DNA of 64,000 nucleotides from DATAEG01 sp051001975 (lineage in GTDB: Bacteria; Actinomycetota; Actinomycetes; Mycobacteriales; Jatrophihabitantaceae). This document shows, in pieces, positions 19,436 to 27,238 of the stretch. Position 1 is the stretch's first letter, and each line of letters starts with the position of its first letter. The translations under genes and the position numbers were made by a program. The stretch spans positions 1-64,000 of the forward strand of contig JBPCMU010000064.1 of assembly GCA_051001975.1 (NCBI GenBank), read 5' to 3'. The notes under the pieces were generated by a model, which was not told the DNA's origin, did not search any database, and saw only the letters and a program-made list of their open reading frames with translations.

Positions 19436-20322
19436 GCGTCCCCACCGAGTCGCTCAGCGATTCGGCGGGGGAGCTGGTCGAGATCGCGACCCGCACTACG
19501 CCGGACGGCCCGGTCGACTCGACCGAGCCCCCTGATGTTGCCGGGTTCACCGTGCGGCTGGACAACTTCGACGGACCGTTCGACCTGCTGCTCACCCTCA
19601 TCGGCCGCCGCCAGATGGACATCACCGAGGTGGCACTGAGCCAGGTCACCGAGGAGTTCATCAGCTACATCAGCAAGTCCGGCCCGAAATGGGATCTGGG
19701 CAAGGCGACGGAGTTCCTGGTCGTCGCAGCCACACTGCTCGACCTGAAGGCTGCCCGGCTACTGCCGGCGGCCGACGTCGAGGACGACGAGGACCTGGCT
19801 CTCCTGGAAGCCCGGGACCTGCTGTTCGCCCGCTTGCTGCAATACCGCGCCTACAAGCTGTCCGCCGCGCACCTCGCCGAACTGATCAGCCGGGCCGCTC
19901 GGCGCTACCCGCGGGCCGCCGAGCTCGAGCCGCGCTTCGCCGCCCTGATGCCCGACGTGCTTCTGGACGTGGACGCCCAGCATCTGGCCCACCTGGCCGC
20001 CGAGGCGCTGCGCCCCCGGCCGGTGCCGACCGTCGGAATCGACCACGTGCACACGCCCCGGGTCAGCGTCCGGGAGCACATGGCCGTGCTCGCGTCGATG
20101 CTGCGGGGCCGGCATTCGGCAACGTTCCGTACCTTGGTAAGCGACTGCACGTCCACGCTGGAGGTGGTGGCGCGGTTCCTCGGCCTGCTGGAGCTCTACC
20201 GCGACGGATCGGTCTCCTTCGACCAGGCCGCTGCGCTCGCCGAGTTGCAAGTGCGCTGGACCGGCCCAGCCGAAGACCAGGACACCGTCAACGAGCGGAC
20301 CATCGACGAGGAGTACCAGTAA
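19432..20322 (+). CDS. scpA: Segregation and condensation protein ScpA
   Basis: A 296-residue kleisin. After ~35 acidic residues come the canonical 'FTVRLDNFDGPFDLLLTLIGRRQMDITEVALSQVTEEFI', which binds the SMC head neck, then 'EFLVVAATLLDLKAARLLP', and a C-terminal winged helix ('VSVREHMAVLASMLRGRHSATFRTLV...'). It bridges the SMC dimer with ScpB for chromosome compaction. The GTG start overlaps the parA stop (GTGA). Length is normal for actinomycetes. Confidence 0.94.
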   Translation: MSVPTESLSDSAGELVEIATRTTPDGPVDSTEPPDVAGFTVRLDNFDGPFDLLLTLIGRRQMDITEVALSQVTEEFISYISKSGPKWDLGKATEFLVVAATLLDLKAARLLPAADVEDDEDLALLEARDLLFARLLQYRAYKLSAAHLAELISRAARRYPRAAELEPRFAALMPDVLLDVDAQHLAHLAAEALRPRPVPTVGIDHVHTPRVSVREHMAVLASMLRGRHSATFRTLVSDCTSTLEVVARFLGLLELYRDGSVSFDQAAALAELQVRWTGPAEDQDTVNERTIDEEYQ

Positions 20323-20350
20323 GCGACGCTTGCGGTGCGAAGGAGAGGCA

Positions 20351-21019
20351 ATGAGTGAGACCGACGTGGTGTTAGCGGCCACCGTCGAGCCGACCGAAGG
20401 CCCGGCCGTCGAGGGTGACCTCGATGCTGACCTGGGCGGCCCGGCCGAGCTCGAGCTGAACGGCGCAGACGAGCTGCGTGGCGCACTGGAAGCGGTGCTG
20501 TTCGTCTGCGACAGCCCGATCCCGGCCGCATCCCTGGCCGCCGCTCTGCAGCAGCCACAGGCCGCCGTGCAGGCTGCCCTGCAGGCTCTCGGCGAGGAAT
20601 TGCAGCGCCGTGGCGCCGGCGTGGAACTGCGCCAGGTGGCCGGCGGCTACCGGCTCTACACCCGGGATGCCTATGCTCCGGCCGTCGAGCAATTCCTCCG
20701 CGACGGGCAGCGCACCCGGCTGACCCAGGCAGCGCTGGAGACCCTTGCAGTGATCGCCTACCGCCAGCCGGTCACCCGCGGCCGGGTGTCGGCCATCCGC
20801 GGCGTCAACGTCGATGGGGTGGCCCGCACTTTGCTCTCCCGGGGCCTGATCGCCGAAGTGGGCAGCGACCCGGAGACCGGTGGTGGTCTGTACGCGACCA
20901 CCGACCTGTTCCTGGAGAAGCTCGGCCTGTCCGGGCTGGACGAGCTGCCTTCGCTGGCGCCTCTGCTGCCTGACGTCGGCGACCTCGACGAGTTCGACGG
21001 GTTCTCCGGTGAGAACTGA
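20351..21019 (+). CDS. scpB: Segregation and condensation protein ScpB
   Basis: A 222-residue protein with an acidic N-terminal tail (~40 residues) and two winged-helix domains: 'LRGALEAVLFVCDSPIPAASLAAAL' and 'LTQAALETLAVIAYRQPVTRGRVSAIRGVNVDGVARTLLSRGLI', followed by 'GGGLYATTDLFLEKLGLSGLDELPSLAPLL'. It forms the kleisin complex with ScpA. A strong ribosome binding site AGGAGAGG precedes the ATG at 20351. Its 3' end overlaps the next gene by 11 bp. Confidence 0.95.
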   Translation: MSETDVVLAATVEPTEGPAVEGDLDADLGGPAELELNGADELRGALEAVLFVCDSPIPAASLAAALQQPQAAVQAALQALGEELQRRGAGVELRQVAGGYRLYTRDAYAPAVEQFLRDGQRTRLTQAALETLAVIAYRQPVTRGRVSAIRGVNVDGVARTLLSRGLIAEVGSDPETGGGLYATTDLFLEKLGLSGLDELPSLAPLLPDVGDLDEFDGFSGEN

Positions 21020-21749
21020 CGACCCGGCCGCGATCCGGCTGCAGAAGGTGCTCGCCGCGGCGGGCGTCGGCTCCCGGCGCGCCTGCGAGGTATTGATCAG
21101 CGAGGGCCGAGTGACCGTCGACGGCAAGCGCGTCACCGAACTCGGTACCCGGGTCGACCCGGACAAGGCGATCGTCACCGTCGACGGCGAGCGGCTCAAC
21201 CTGCGCGAGGATCAGATCTATCTCGTGCTGAACAAGCCCCGCGGCGTGTTCAGCACGATGTCCGACGAGGAGAACCGGCCGTGCGTCGGTGACTACGTCA
21301 AGGAATTCACCGAGCGGCTGTTCCACGTCGGCCGGCTGGACGCCGACACCGAGGGCCTGCTGCTGCTCACCAACGACGGTGAACTCAGCCATCGGCTGAT
21401 GCACCCCAGCTACGGCGTCACCAAGACCTACCTCGCCGACGTGCCTGCACCGATCCCGCGCAACCTGGGCAGCGTGCTGCGCAAGGGCATCCAGCTCGAG
21501 GACGGCATCGCGAAGGCCGATGACTTCCGCGTCTACAGCTCAGCCGGTGGCCGAGCGATGGTGGAGATCGTGTTGCACGAGGGGCGCAAGCACATCGTCC
21601 GGCGGATGCTCGAGGAGGTCGGCCACCCGGTCCGGCAGTTGGCTCGGACCGCACTCGGCCCCGTCCAGCTGGGTAATCTGCGCCCCGGGTCGGTACGTCA
21701 TCTGAGCCGCGGCGAGCTCGCCGCGCTCTACAAAGCCGTCGACCTGTGA
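21009..21749 (+). CDS. rRNA pseudouridine synthase, RsuA/RluB family (Rv1711-like)
   Basis: A 246-residue protein: S4 domain at the start ('IRLQKVLAAAGVGSRRACEVLISEGRVTVDG'), then the catalytic domain with 'YLVLNKPRGVFSTMSD', the catalytic Asp segment 'HVGRLDADTEGLLLLTNDGEL' and 'EGRKHIVRRMLEEVGHPV'. It makes a pseudouridine in rRNA, probably 23S (RluB-like). The GTG start lies inside the end of scpB, so translation is coupled. It is the last gene before the inserted lower-GC region. Confidence 0.92.
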   Translation: MRTDDPAAIRLQKVLAAAGVGSRRACEVLISEGRVTVDGKRVTELGTRVDPDKAIVTVDGERLNLREDQIYLVLNKPRGVFSTMSDEENRPCVGDYVKEFTERLFHVGRLDADTEGLLLLTNDGELSHRLMHPSYGVTKTYLADVPAPIPRNLGSVLRKGIQLEDGIAKADDFRVYSSAGGRAMVEIVLHEGRKHIVRRMLEEVGHPVRQLARTALGPVQLGNLRPGSVRHLSRGELAALYKAVDL

Positions 21750-21959
21750 AGTCTCATGTCGCTCTTGCCGACAGCGACGGTGACCGGCTTGGCTCCGCAA
21801 TCACGGCGACGGCGTCCTCGGCGCGCGGCGCAACTGCGATCACCGAAACCCATAGCAACCGCAACTATCGGCAGACGAACGGTTACGACCGAACGGTGCA
21901 TTTGGTCGATCGTTTGGAGTGGCGCAACGCCTCTGATGAGATGATTTGAGGCGATGGCT

Positions 21960-21987
21960 TTGTTCGAGACTTCGCGTATGCTATGGT
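21960..21987 (+). promoter_or_regulatory. Likely promoter of the protease gene
   Basis: TTGTTC (21960-21965) and TATGGT (21982-21987) are 16 bp apart, followed by a GGGAGGTG ribosome binding site and the ATG at 22010. The rest of the 260-bp gap (21750-21959) shows no gene I can support; a 67-codon reading frame there has no recognisable features. Confidence 0.5.
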
Positions 21988-22009
21988 CCGCTGCACCGGG
22001 AGGTGCTAA

Positions 22010-23245
22010 ATGCGCAAGCACAGGCTCGTTGGAGCGGCGTTGACCGTTTCATGCCTGTTTGTCGCGCTCTTTGTTGCGGCGGATCAAGGTGCGGGAGCAA
22101 GCCCCAGCAGTGACCTGGCGCGTATACCGGTGTCCAGAGCTGACCTGACGTCTCTCGCCACGTACGCGGCTGAGAACCCGACTCGGTTCGTAGGTTCTTG
22201 GCAGTCAGCGACCGGCAGAGTTCTGTACGTTGCTGCGACCCAGTTCACCAGCGGCGATCGGCGGGCATTTGCCGAGCGCAGAAGCACCGTCGCGCGGCTC
22301 GACTGGACTGTCGTAGTCCGACAGGTCCACCACCCACTCTCCGAGCTGAAGGCGACGCAGCGAGCAATAACGCAGAGGTTTGCTGGTGCCCCGGGAGTCG
22401 TCGAATGGGGACCCGATCCAATCACCGATAGCGTTCTGGTCGGGCTAACCTCTCTTGATGTACCCGCTCATATCGCGATCGCTGCTGCGTTTGGCGATAA
22501 GGTTGCGTTTCGCCAGGCGGCGGTACCGCACGTCATGACAGGTAAGGGTACGGCGACGTCGGGAAGTAGCCGTTCTGTCGACGGTTTCCCTCAGGCCGGA
22601 GGATCATTTATCCACAATGCGAGTGGAATCTGCACCGCCGGCATTCCCTTTGACACCCCTAGCTCCCAACGCGAAAATATGTTGACAGCGGGGCACTGTT
22701 TCGCCACCAATGCGGTCGTTTTCGTAGGAGAGACGAGCAGCATATTCTTCGGCGAGGTGACTGTAAGGCAATGGGGCAACAACCGCATCGACGCAGAGCT
22801 TCTTTACAATACTGAGGTTGGCTACTTTTCACACAAGATATATAATGGCGATGCGGCTCATCCAACGCAGCAGGCCGTACTGTCTGGGGGCGTGGTTCTC
22901 ACCACTCTGGGTGCCACAGTATGCAATGACGGCGCCGTGTCCGGCGCGACCTGCGGTCTAAATTTGCAGTCACTCCACCTGTGCGTTAACGAGTTCTACG
23001 CCCCGAATAAGTCCTACACTGTCTGCGGTTTGGACTCAGCCTCAAAGTACGGCACAACAATCGTCCGGACTGGTGACTCCGGTGGCCCCGTAATTGTCAA
23101 CACCGGCTCGGCCAAGGTTGGCGCAGTGGGTACCGTCTCCGCTGGCGCAGCAACGCATGGCGAAGGCACACCCGTCGACAATTTATACTTCGCGGACTAT
23201 GGTGACCTCGAGAAAGAGTTTCATGGATCAGCGCCAGTAGGGTAA
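22010..23245 (+). CDS. Secreted trypsin-like serine protease with pro-region
   Basis: A 411-residue protein. Residues 1-~30 are a Sec signal peptide (basic start, long hydrophobic core, A-x-A site). Residues ~31-190 look like a pro-region. The catalytic domain has H229 in 'LTAGHC', D261 in 'NNRIDAELLY', and S357 in 'TGDSGGPV', the order of chymotrypsin-fold (S1, streptogrisin-like) proteases. Several Cys (208, 230, 305, 315, 325, 339) could make disulfides. Codon use is richer in A/T third positions than in all neighbours, so recent transfer is likely. The next gene follows after 1 nt, suggesting a paired function. The substrate is unknown. Confidence 0.85.
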   Translation: MRKHRLVGAALTVSCLFVALFVAADQGAGASPSSDLARIPVSRADLTSLATYAAENPTRFVGSWQSATGRVLYVAATQFTSGDRRAFAERRSTVARLDWTVVVRQVHHPLSELKATQRAITQRFAGAPGVVEWGPDPITDSVLVGLTSLDVPAHIAIAAAFGDKVAFRQAAVPHVMTGKGTATSGSSRSVDGFPQAGGSFIHNASGICTAGIPFDTPSSQRENMLTAGHCFATNAVVFVGETSSIFFGEVTVRQWGNNRIDAELLYNTEVGYFSHKIYNGDAAHPTQQAVLSGGVVLTTLGATVCNDGAVSGATCGLNLQSLHLCVNEFYAPNKSYTVCGLDSASKYGTTIVRTGDSGGPVIVNTGSAKVGAVGTVSAGAATHGEGTPVDNLYFADYGDLEKEFHGSAPVG

Positions 23246-23246
23246 A

Positions 23247-23567
23247 ATGAGCGAAACTGATGACCCTGGGCTTGACCCTGAACGCCTCCGGGAACTGGAA
23301 TCAACATCCGGATACATCCGCACTCGCGGCTATGTCGAGAGAGCGTCAAGCGACTCAACTCGGGTAATCATCGCGGCATACACAGGCGTTGCGGAATCGT
23401 TGGCAGGCTACCGCAGTCGAGAGTCGACCAGCGTCGTACAGATCGAGCTCTACTCTCGGTCCGATCGTCAGGCTGGCCGAGCCTATGTTCTTGTCGCGAT
23501 ACCGATCCGTTGCGCCATTGAACTCAAAGCTCCGGTAGGTATTCGCGAGATTAAGATATTGGCGTGA
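23247..23567 (+). CDS. Small protein of unknown function, coupled to the protease
   Basis: A 106-residue protein that I do not recognise. It has no signal peptide and no membrane helix. The first ~25 residues are acidic; the rest alternates polar and hydrophobic residues as in a beta-rich fold ('VVQIELYSRSDRQAGRAYVLVAIPIRC'). It starts one base after the protease stop, with AGGGTAA before the ATG, and has the same lower GC. Guilt by association allows an inhibitor, chaperone or immunity role, but nothing in the sequence shows it. Confidence 0.6.
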   Translation: MSETDDPGLDPERLRELESTSGYIRTRGYVERASSDSTRVIIAAYTGVAESLAGYRSRESTSVVQIELYSRSDRQAGRAYVLVAIPIRCAIELKAPVGIREIKILA

Positions 23568-23659
23568 ACGAATGAGCCCCGTCCGTCCTGCCTACGTCCG
23601 GTGGCGTGGGGCGACACCGGTCGGGCAAGCCGCCGATTTTCCGTCGACACCGATCGTGT

Positions 23660-23677
23660 CTGATGCGATAGCATCAG
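23660..23677. promoter_or_regulatory. vapBC operator with embedded -10 box
   Basis: Perfect palindrome CTGATGC-GATA-GCATCAG. The -10 element TAGCAT (23669-23674) lies within it, 7 nt from the ATG of the antitoxin, so antitoxin binding would cover the promoter and the mRNA is probably leaderless. This is the form expected for toxin-antitoxin autoregulation. Confidence 0.7.
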
Positions 23678-23681
23678 GTGC

Positions 23682-23921
23682 ATGCGCACCACCCTAAGCA
23701 TCGACGAGGACGTGCTGCTGGCTGTGCAGGAACGTGCCCGACGCGAGAAGCGCACTGCTGGGCAGGTCCTGTCGGAATTGGCTCGGCAAGCACTGACCGG
23801 CCAGACCCGTCAGCGCACGAGCGCAGGGCGTAACCGGCACGGCTTCCAGCCGCTTCCGCATCGCGGCGCGGCGGTGTCCAATGCACTGGTCGACCGACTC
23901 CGCGAGGACGAGCCTGAGTGA
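23682..23921 (+). CDS. vapB: Ribbon-helix-helix antitoxin, VapB-like
   Basis: A 79-residue protein. The N terminus 'MRTTLSIDEDVLLAVQERARREKRTAGQVLSELARQAL' is a CopG/Arc-type ribbon-helix-helix DNA-binding domain (beta strand R-T-T-L-S-I, then two helices). The C-terminal ~35 residues are basic and then acidic and probably wrap the toxin. It overlaps the toxin gene by 4 bp and sits behind a palindromic operator, as expected for an autoregulated antitoxin. Confidence 0.85.
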   Translation: MRTTLSIDEDVLLAVQERARREKRTAGQVLSELARQALTGQTRQRTSAGRNRHGFQPLPHRGAAVSNALVDRLREDEPE

Positions 23922-24349
23922 CCCGCGCGCTGTTGGACATCAACGTCCTGCTGGCATTGCTCGACAGCGACCACGTGGACCACGCTCGCGCGCATGACTG
24001 GCTCGACCGCGAAGTCGACGAAGGATGGGCGTCGTGCCCGCTGACCGAGAACGGTTTTGTACGGGTCGTCAGCCAGCCGCGTTATCCAAGCCCGGTCTCA
24101 CCGGCCGAAGCCATCGGGCTTCTAAGTAGTGCGTGCGCGGACCGAACGCATCAGTTCTGGCCATGCGACGTCAGCATGCTCGATGCCGATATCGTGGATC
24201 GTTCGCGGGTGCACGGCCCGCGGCAGGTGACCGACGCCTACCTGCTCGCACTTGCGGTCAGGCACGGCGGACGCTTCGCAACCTTCGATCGCTCGGTCCC
24301 GGTCACATCGGTGAAGGGTGCGGATGAGGGCCACCTCGCCATCCTCTGA
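23918..24349 (+). CDS. vapC: PIN-domain ribonuclease toxin, VapC-like
   Basis: A 143-residue PIN protein. The acidic metal-binding residues are in place: D7 in 'LLDINVLLALLD', E44 in 'PLTENGFVRVV', and two late Asp in 'QVTDAYLLALAVRHGGRFATFDRS'. Such toxins cut tRNA or rRNA when freed from VapB. The start is a GTGA overlap with vapB. The 'D-x-D-H-x-x-A-x-x-W-L' segment near the start places it with the VapC group found in many mycobacterial pairs. The target RNA cannot be told from the sequence. Confidence 0.88.
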   Translation: MTRALLDINVLLALLDSDHVDHARAHDWLDREVDEGWASCPLTENGFVRVVSQPRYPSPVSPAEAIGLLSSACADRTHQFWPCDVSMLDADIVDRSRVHGPRQVTDAYLLALAVRHGGRFATFDRSVPVTSVKGADEGHLAIL

Positions 24350-24361
24350 GTAAGCGGGCCG

Positions 24362-24367
24362 TATCCT
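24362..24367 (+). promoter_or_regulatory. -10 element of a leaderless cmk promoter
   Basis: TATCCT ends 8 nt before the GTG start of cmk, just after the vapC stop. It gives cmk-plsC-der their own promoter, independent of the inserted genes. Confidence 0.5.
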
Positions 24368-24375
24368 CTGCCCTC

Positions 24376-25059
24376 GTGCGCAGCGACAGTGATGGGACCG
24401 GGTTCAGCGGAGTGGTCGCCCTCGATGGACCGTCGGGCACCGGAAAGTCCAGCGCCGCCAGGCAACTGGCCGAGCGGATCGGTGCGCGTTACCTGGACAC
24501 CGGCGCCATGTACCGGGCCGCCACCGTGGCCGTCCTGCGCGCCGGCGCATCGCTGAGTGACGCCGGGCAGATCGGCGCGGTCGTCGAGGCCTCCGACCTG
24601 GAGATCTCGACCACGCCGCGGCCTGCCGTCGTCACGCTCGACGGATCGGACGTGACCACCGAGATCCGCTCTGCCGAGGTCACCCAGGCCGTCAGCGCCG
24701 TCTCCGCGGTGCCGGCCGTGCGCACCCGGATGGTCGCCCAGCAACGGGGGCTCATCGGCACCGGGGGGATCATCGTCGAAGGCCGGGACATCGGCAGCAC
24801 GGTGTGGCCGCAGGCCGAGGTGAAGGTGTATCTGACCGCCAGCGAGGCAGCTCGGGCCGGCCGCCGCGCCGCCGAAAACGCCGGGCAGTCCGAGGCGGAT
24901 GTCGCGGCCAGTTTGCGCCGCCGCGACGCGCTGGACAGCGGCCGAGCGGTGAGCCCGCTACGTCGGGCCGATGGTGCACTGGAGCTGGACACCACCGACC
25001 TCACGTTGGCCGAGGTGGTCGATCAGCTCGCCGGGCTGGTCGCCGCGAGCCGGCGATGA
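24376..25059 (+). CDS. cmk: Cytidylate kinase
   Basis: A 227-residue P-loop kinase that phosphorylates CMP and dCMP. It shows 'VVALDGPSGTGKSSAARQLAERIGARYLDTGAMYRA', the family's start (P-loop and D-T-G-x-x-Y-R), 'EGRDIGSTVWPQAEVKVYLTAS' and 'RRDALDSGRAVSPLRRADGALELDTT'. GTG start, probably leaderless. The plsC gene overlaps the 3' end by ATGA. Confidence 0.94.
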   Translation: MRSDSDGTGFSGVVALDGPSGTGKSSAARQLAERIGARYLDTGAMYRAATVAVLRAGASLSDAGQIGAVVEASDLEISTTPRPAVVTLDGSDVTTEIRSAEVTQAVSAVSAVPAVRTRMVAQQRGLIGTGGIIVEGRDIGSTVWPQAEVKVYLTASEAARAGRRAAENAGQSEADVAASLRRRDALDSGRAVSPLRRADGALELDTTDLTLAEVVDQLAGLVAASRR

Positions 25060-25709
25060 GGTCGCCGACACTTGCCGAGCGGGTGCATTCTTCACCGGAC
25101 CTGCGCCGCCGTCGTGGACTGGCTCGGCTGATCTGCCTGCTGCTGGCGCGCCTGGAGGTGACCGGGCTCGACCGAATTCCCGCGGACGGGCCGGTGGTGC
25201 TGGCCGGGAACCACCAGTCCCTGCTGGACGGCGTGGTGTTGATGGCCGAGACGTCCCGGCCACTGTCCTGCCTGGTGAAGAGTGAGGCATTCCGTGGCCC
25301 GATCCGCCCGTTGCTGCTCAGCAGCGGGCAGATCCCGGTGGTGCGCCACACCATCAACGCGGCGCCGGTCCGGGTCTGCGTCGAGGTGCTGCGCTACGGA
25401 GGCGTCCTGGGCGTGTTCCCGGAGGGCACTCGCGGCAGCGGAGCCGTGCGCCACGTCAAGCCGGGAGTGGGATATCTCGCGCTGCGGTCCGGCGCCGTCG
25501 TCGTCCCGATCGCCTTTCACGGCACTCCCGCGATGCTGCGCCGCCGGACACTACGTCGCCCGGTGGTGCGAGTGGTGGTCGGTGAGCCGGTGCCGGTGGC
25601 GCGATATCCGGACCGGCAGCCGCTGAACCGCCGTACCGTTGCAGCAACGACAGAATCCATCCGGGTTGCCCTCGCGCAACTCGTCGCAGCGACCGGAGAC
25701 CAGCAATGA
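25056..25709 (+). CDS. 1-acylglycerol-3-phosphate O-acyltransferase (PlsC family)
   Basis: A 217-residue acyltransferase with the four family blocks: 'NHQSLLDG' (H-x4-D, here NHQSLLD), 'SGQIPVVR', 'VFPEGTRGSG' and 'VVPIAFHG'. One hydrophobic stretch near the N terminus could hold it to the membrane. It probably makes phosphatidic acid from lysophosphatidic acid. Position between cmk and der, with 4-bp overlaps on both sides, is common in non-mycobacterial actinomycetes. Confidence 0.87.
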   Translation: MRSPTLAERVHSSPDLRRRRGLARLICLLLARLEVTGLDRIPADGPVVLAGNHQSLLDGVVLMAETSRPLSCLVKSEAFRGPIRPLLLSSGQIPVVRHTINAAPVRVCVEVLRYGGVLGVFPEGTRGSGAVRHVKPGVGYLALRSGAVVVPIAFHGTPAMLRRRTLRRPVVRVVVGEPVPVARYPDRQPLNRRTVAATTESIRVALAQLVAATGDQQ

Positions 25710-27055
25710 CCGAACCAGGCGCCGAGCCGGAAGCAACCATTCCGGTGGTGGCGGTGGTGGGCCGGCCCAAAATGGGCAAGTCGACGCTCGTCAACCGCAT
25801 CCTGGGCCGCAGCGAAGCGGCCGTCCATGACTTCCCTGGCGGGACCCGGGCCCGAATCGCCTACGACGCTTGGTGGAACGGCCGGCCGTTCACGCTGGTG
25901 GACACCGGTGGCTGGGAGCCCGACGCCCGCGGCCTGCAGGCCCGGGTGTCCGAGCAGGCGCAACGCGCGGTGACGACCGCTGACGTGGTGCTGTTCGTCA
26001 TCGACGGGCGTACCGGAGCCACCGACACCGACCTGCTGGTGGCCCGGACGCTGCGTAAGGGTTCGGCCCCCGTCGTGCTGGCGGTCACCAAGATCGACGA
26101 CGAGCGCGGCGAGGCCGACGCCGCCGAACTGTGGTCGATGGGCGTCGGTCAGCCTTATCCGGTCAGCGGTCTGCATGGGCGCGGCAGCGGTGACCTGCTC
26201 GACGCGGTCATCGAGGCACTTCCGAAGGACAGCCCCGGCGAGCAGGACGTCGAGGGCGGGCCGCGCCGGGTCGCGTTGATCGGCAAGCCGAACGTCGGCA
26301 AGTCCAGCCTACTCAACCGGCTCACCGGCGAGGAGCGGTCAGTGGTCGACTCGGTCGCCGGTACGACCATCGACCCGGTCGACAGCCTGCTCGAACTCGA
26401 CGGCGAGGTGTGGCGGTTCGTCGACACCGCCGGGCTGCGGCGCAAGGTCTCCACGGCCAGCGGGATGGAGTACTACGCCAGCCTGCGCACGTCGGCGGCG
26501 ATCGAGTCCGCCGAGGTCGCTGTGGTGCTGCTGGATGCCAGCGAACCGCTCGCCGAGCAGGACCAACGAGTGATCAGCATGGTCATCGACGCCGGCCGGG
26601 CACTCGTCGTCGCGTTCAACAAGTGGGACCTGATCGACGAGGACCGCCGCGATGTCCTCGACCGGGAGATCGACCGCGATCTGGCCCGGGTGGCGTGGGC
26701 ACCGCGGATCAACCTTTCGGCGAAGACCGGCCGTTCGGTGAACCGGCTGGCTCCCTTCCTGCGCCAATCGCTGGCGTCGTGGGACCGGCGGGTGCCGACC
26801 GCGGCCTTGAACAGTTGGCTGGCCGAAGTGGTCGGCAGCACCCCGCCGCCGGGGCGCGGCGGCAAAATCCCTCGTGTGCTCTTCGCCACCCAGGCCTCGA
26901 CCCGACCGCCGCGCTTCGTCCTGTTCGCGACTGGATTCCTGGAGGCCGGCTACCGCAGGTTCATCGAGCGGCGGCTGCGCGAGGACTTCGACTTTGCCGG
27001 CAGCCCGATCGAGGTGTCGGTCCGGGTCCGGGAGAAGCGCAAGGCAACCCGGTGA
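25706..27055 (+). CDS. der: Ribosome-assembly GTPase Der (EngA) with atypical first G domain
   Basis: A 449-residue protein: two tandem G domains and a KH-like C-terminal domain, the Der layout for 50S assembly. Domain 2 is canonical: 'GKPNVGKSS', 'GTTIDPVDS', 'DTAG', 'NKWD'. Domain 1 departs from consensus: residues 19-27 read GRPKMGKST instead of GRPNVGKST, switch I has PGGTRAR instead of PGVTRDR, and G4 is TKID instead of NKVD. The DTGG motif is intact. Nucleotide handling by domain 1 may therefore differ. It is cotranscribed with plsC (ATGA overlap) and followed by tRNA-Pro. Confidence 0.93.
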   Translation: MTEPGAEPEATIPVVAVVGRPKMGKSTLVNRILGRSEAAVHDFPGGTRARIAYDAWWNGRPFTLVDTGGWEPDARGLQARVSEQAQRAVTTADVVLFVIDGRTGATDTDLLVARTLRKGSAPVVLAVTKIDDERGEADAAELWSMGVGQPYPVSGLHGRGSGDLLDAVIEALPKDSPGEQDVEGGPRRVALIGKPNVGKSSLLNRLTGEERSVVDSVAGTTIDPVDSLLELDGEVWRFVDTAGLRRKVSTASGMEYYASLRTSAAIESAEVAVVLLDASEPLAEQDQRVISMVIDAGRALVVAFNKWDLIDEDRRDVLDREIDRDLARVAWAPRINLSAKTGRSVNRLAPFLRQSLASWDRRVPTAALNSWLAEVVGSTPPPGRGGKIPRVLFATQASTRPPRFVLFATGFLEAGYRRFIERRLREDFDFAGSPIEVSVRVREKRKATR

Positions 27056-27124
27056 CGGGGCGCAGGCGGAGGAGCGCGCGGAATCGGGGCCGTAGGTGTT
27101 GCGCTACCCTCGTGGCCGCACGCA

Positions 27125-27198
27125 CGGGACGTGGCGCAGCTTGGTAGCGCACCTGACTGGGGGTCAGGGGGTCGCAGGTTCAAATCCTGTCGTCCCGA
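27125..27198 (+). tRNA. tRNA-Pro (anticodon GGG)
   Basis: A 74-nt cloverleaf: acceptor CGGGACG/CGTCCCG, D arm GGCGCAGCTTGGTAGCGC, anticodon stem CCTGA/TCAGG around the loop CTGGGGG (GGG at positions 34-36), T arm GCAGGTTCAAATCCTGT. CCA is not encoded. A -10 element TACCCT lies at 27105-27110. It follows der, as in Mycobacterium. Confidence 0.96.
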
Positions 27199-27238
27199 CG
27201 ATGTCTCTCATGACGGAGACGAGTAGGGCGGAGCGGTG

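Noticed and set aside
21746..21949. 67-codon frame starting on the pseudouridine synthase stop (GTGA)
   Set aside because: The overlap is suggestive, but the translation has no features and lies in a gap of mixed composition; not enough to call a gene.
27125..27198. tRNA-Pro as an integration site
   Set aside because: No repeat of its 3' end was noticed downstream and the following genes are a conserved housekeeping operon.
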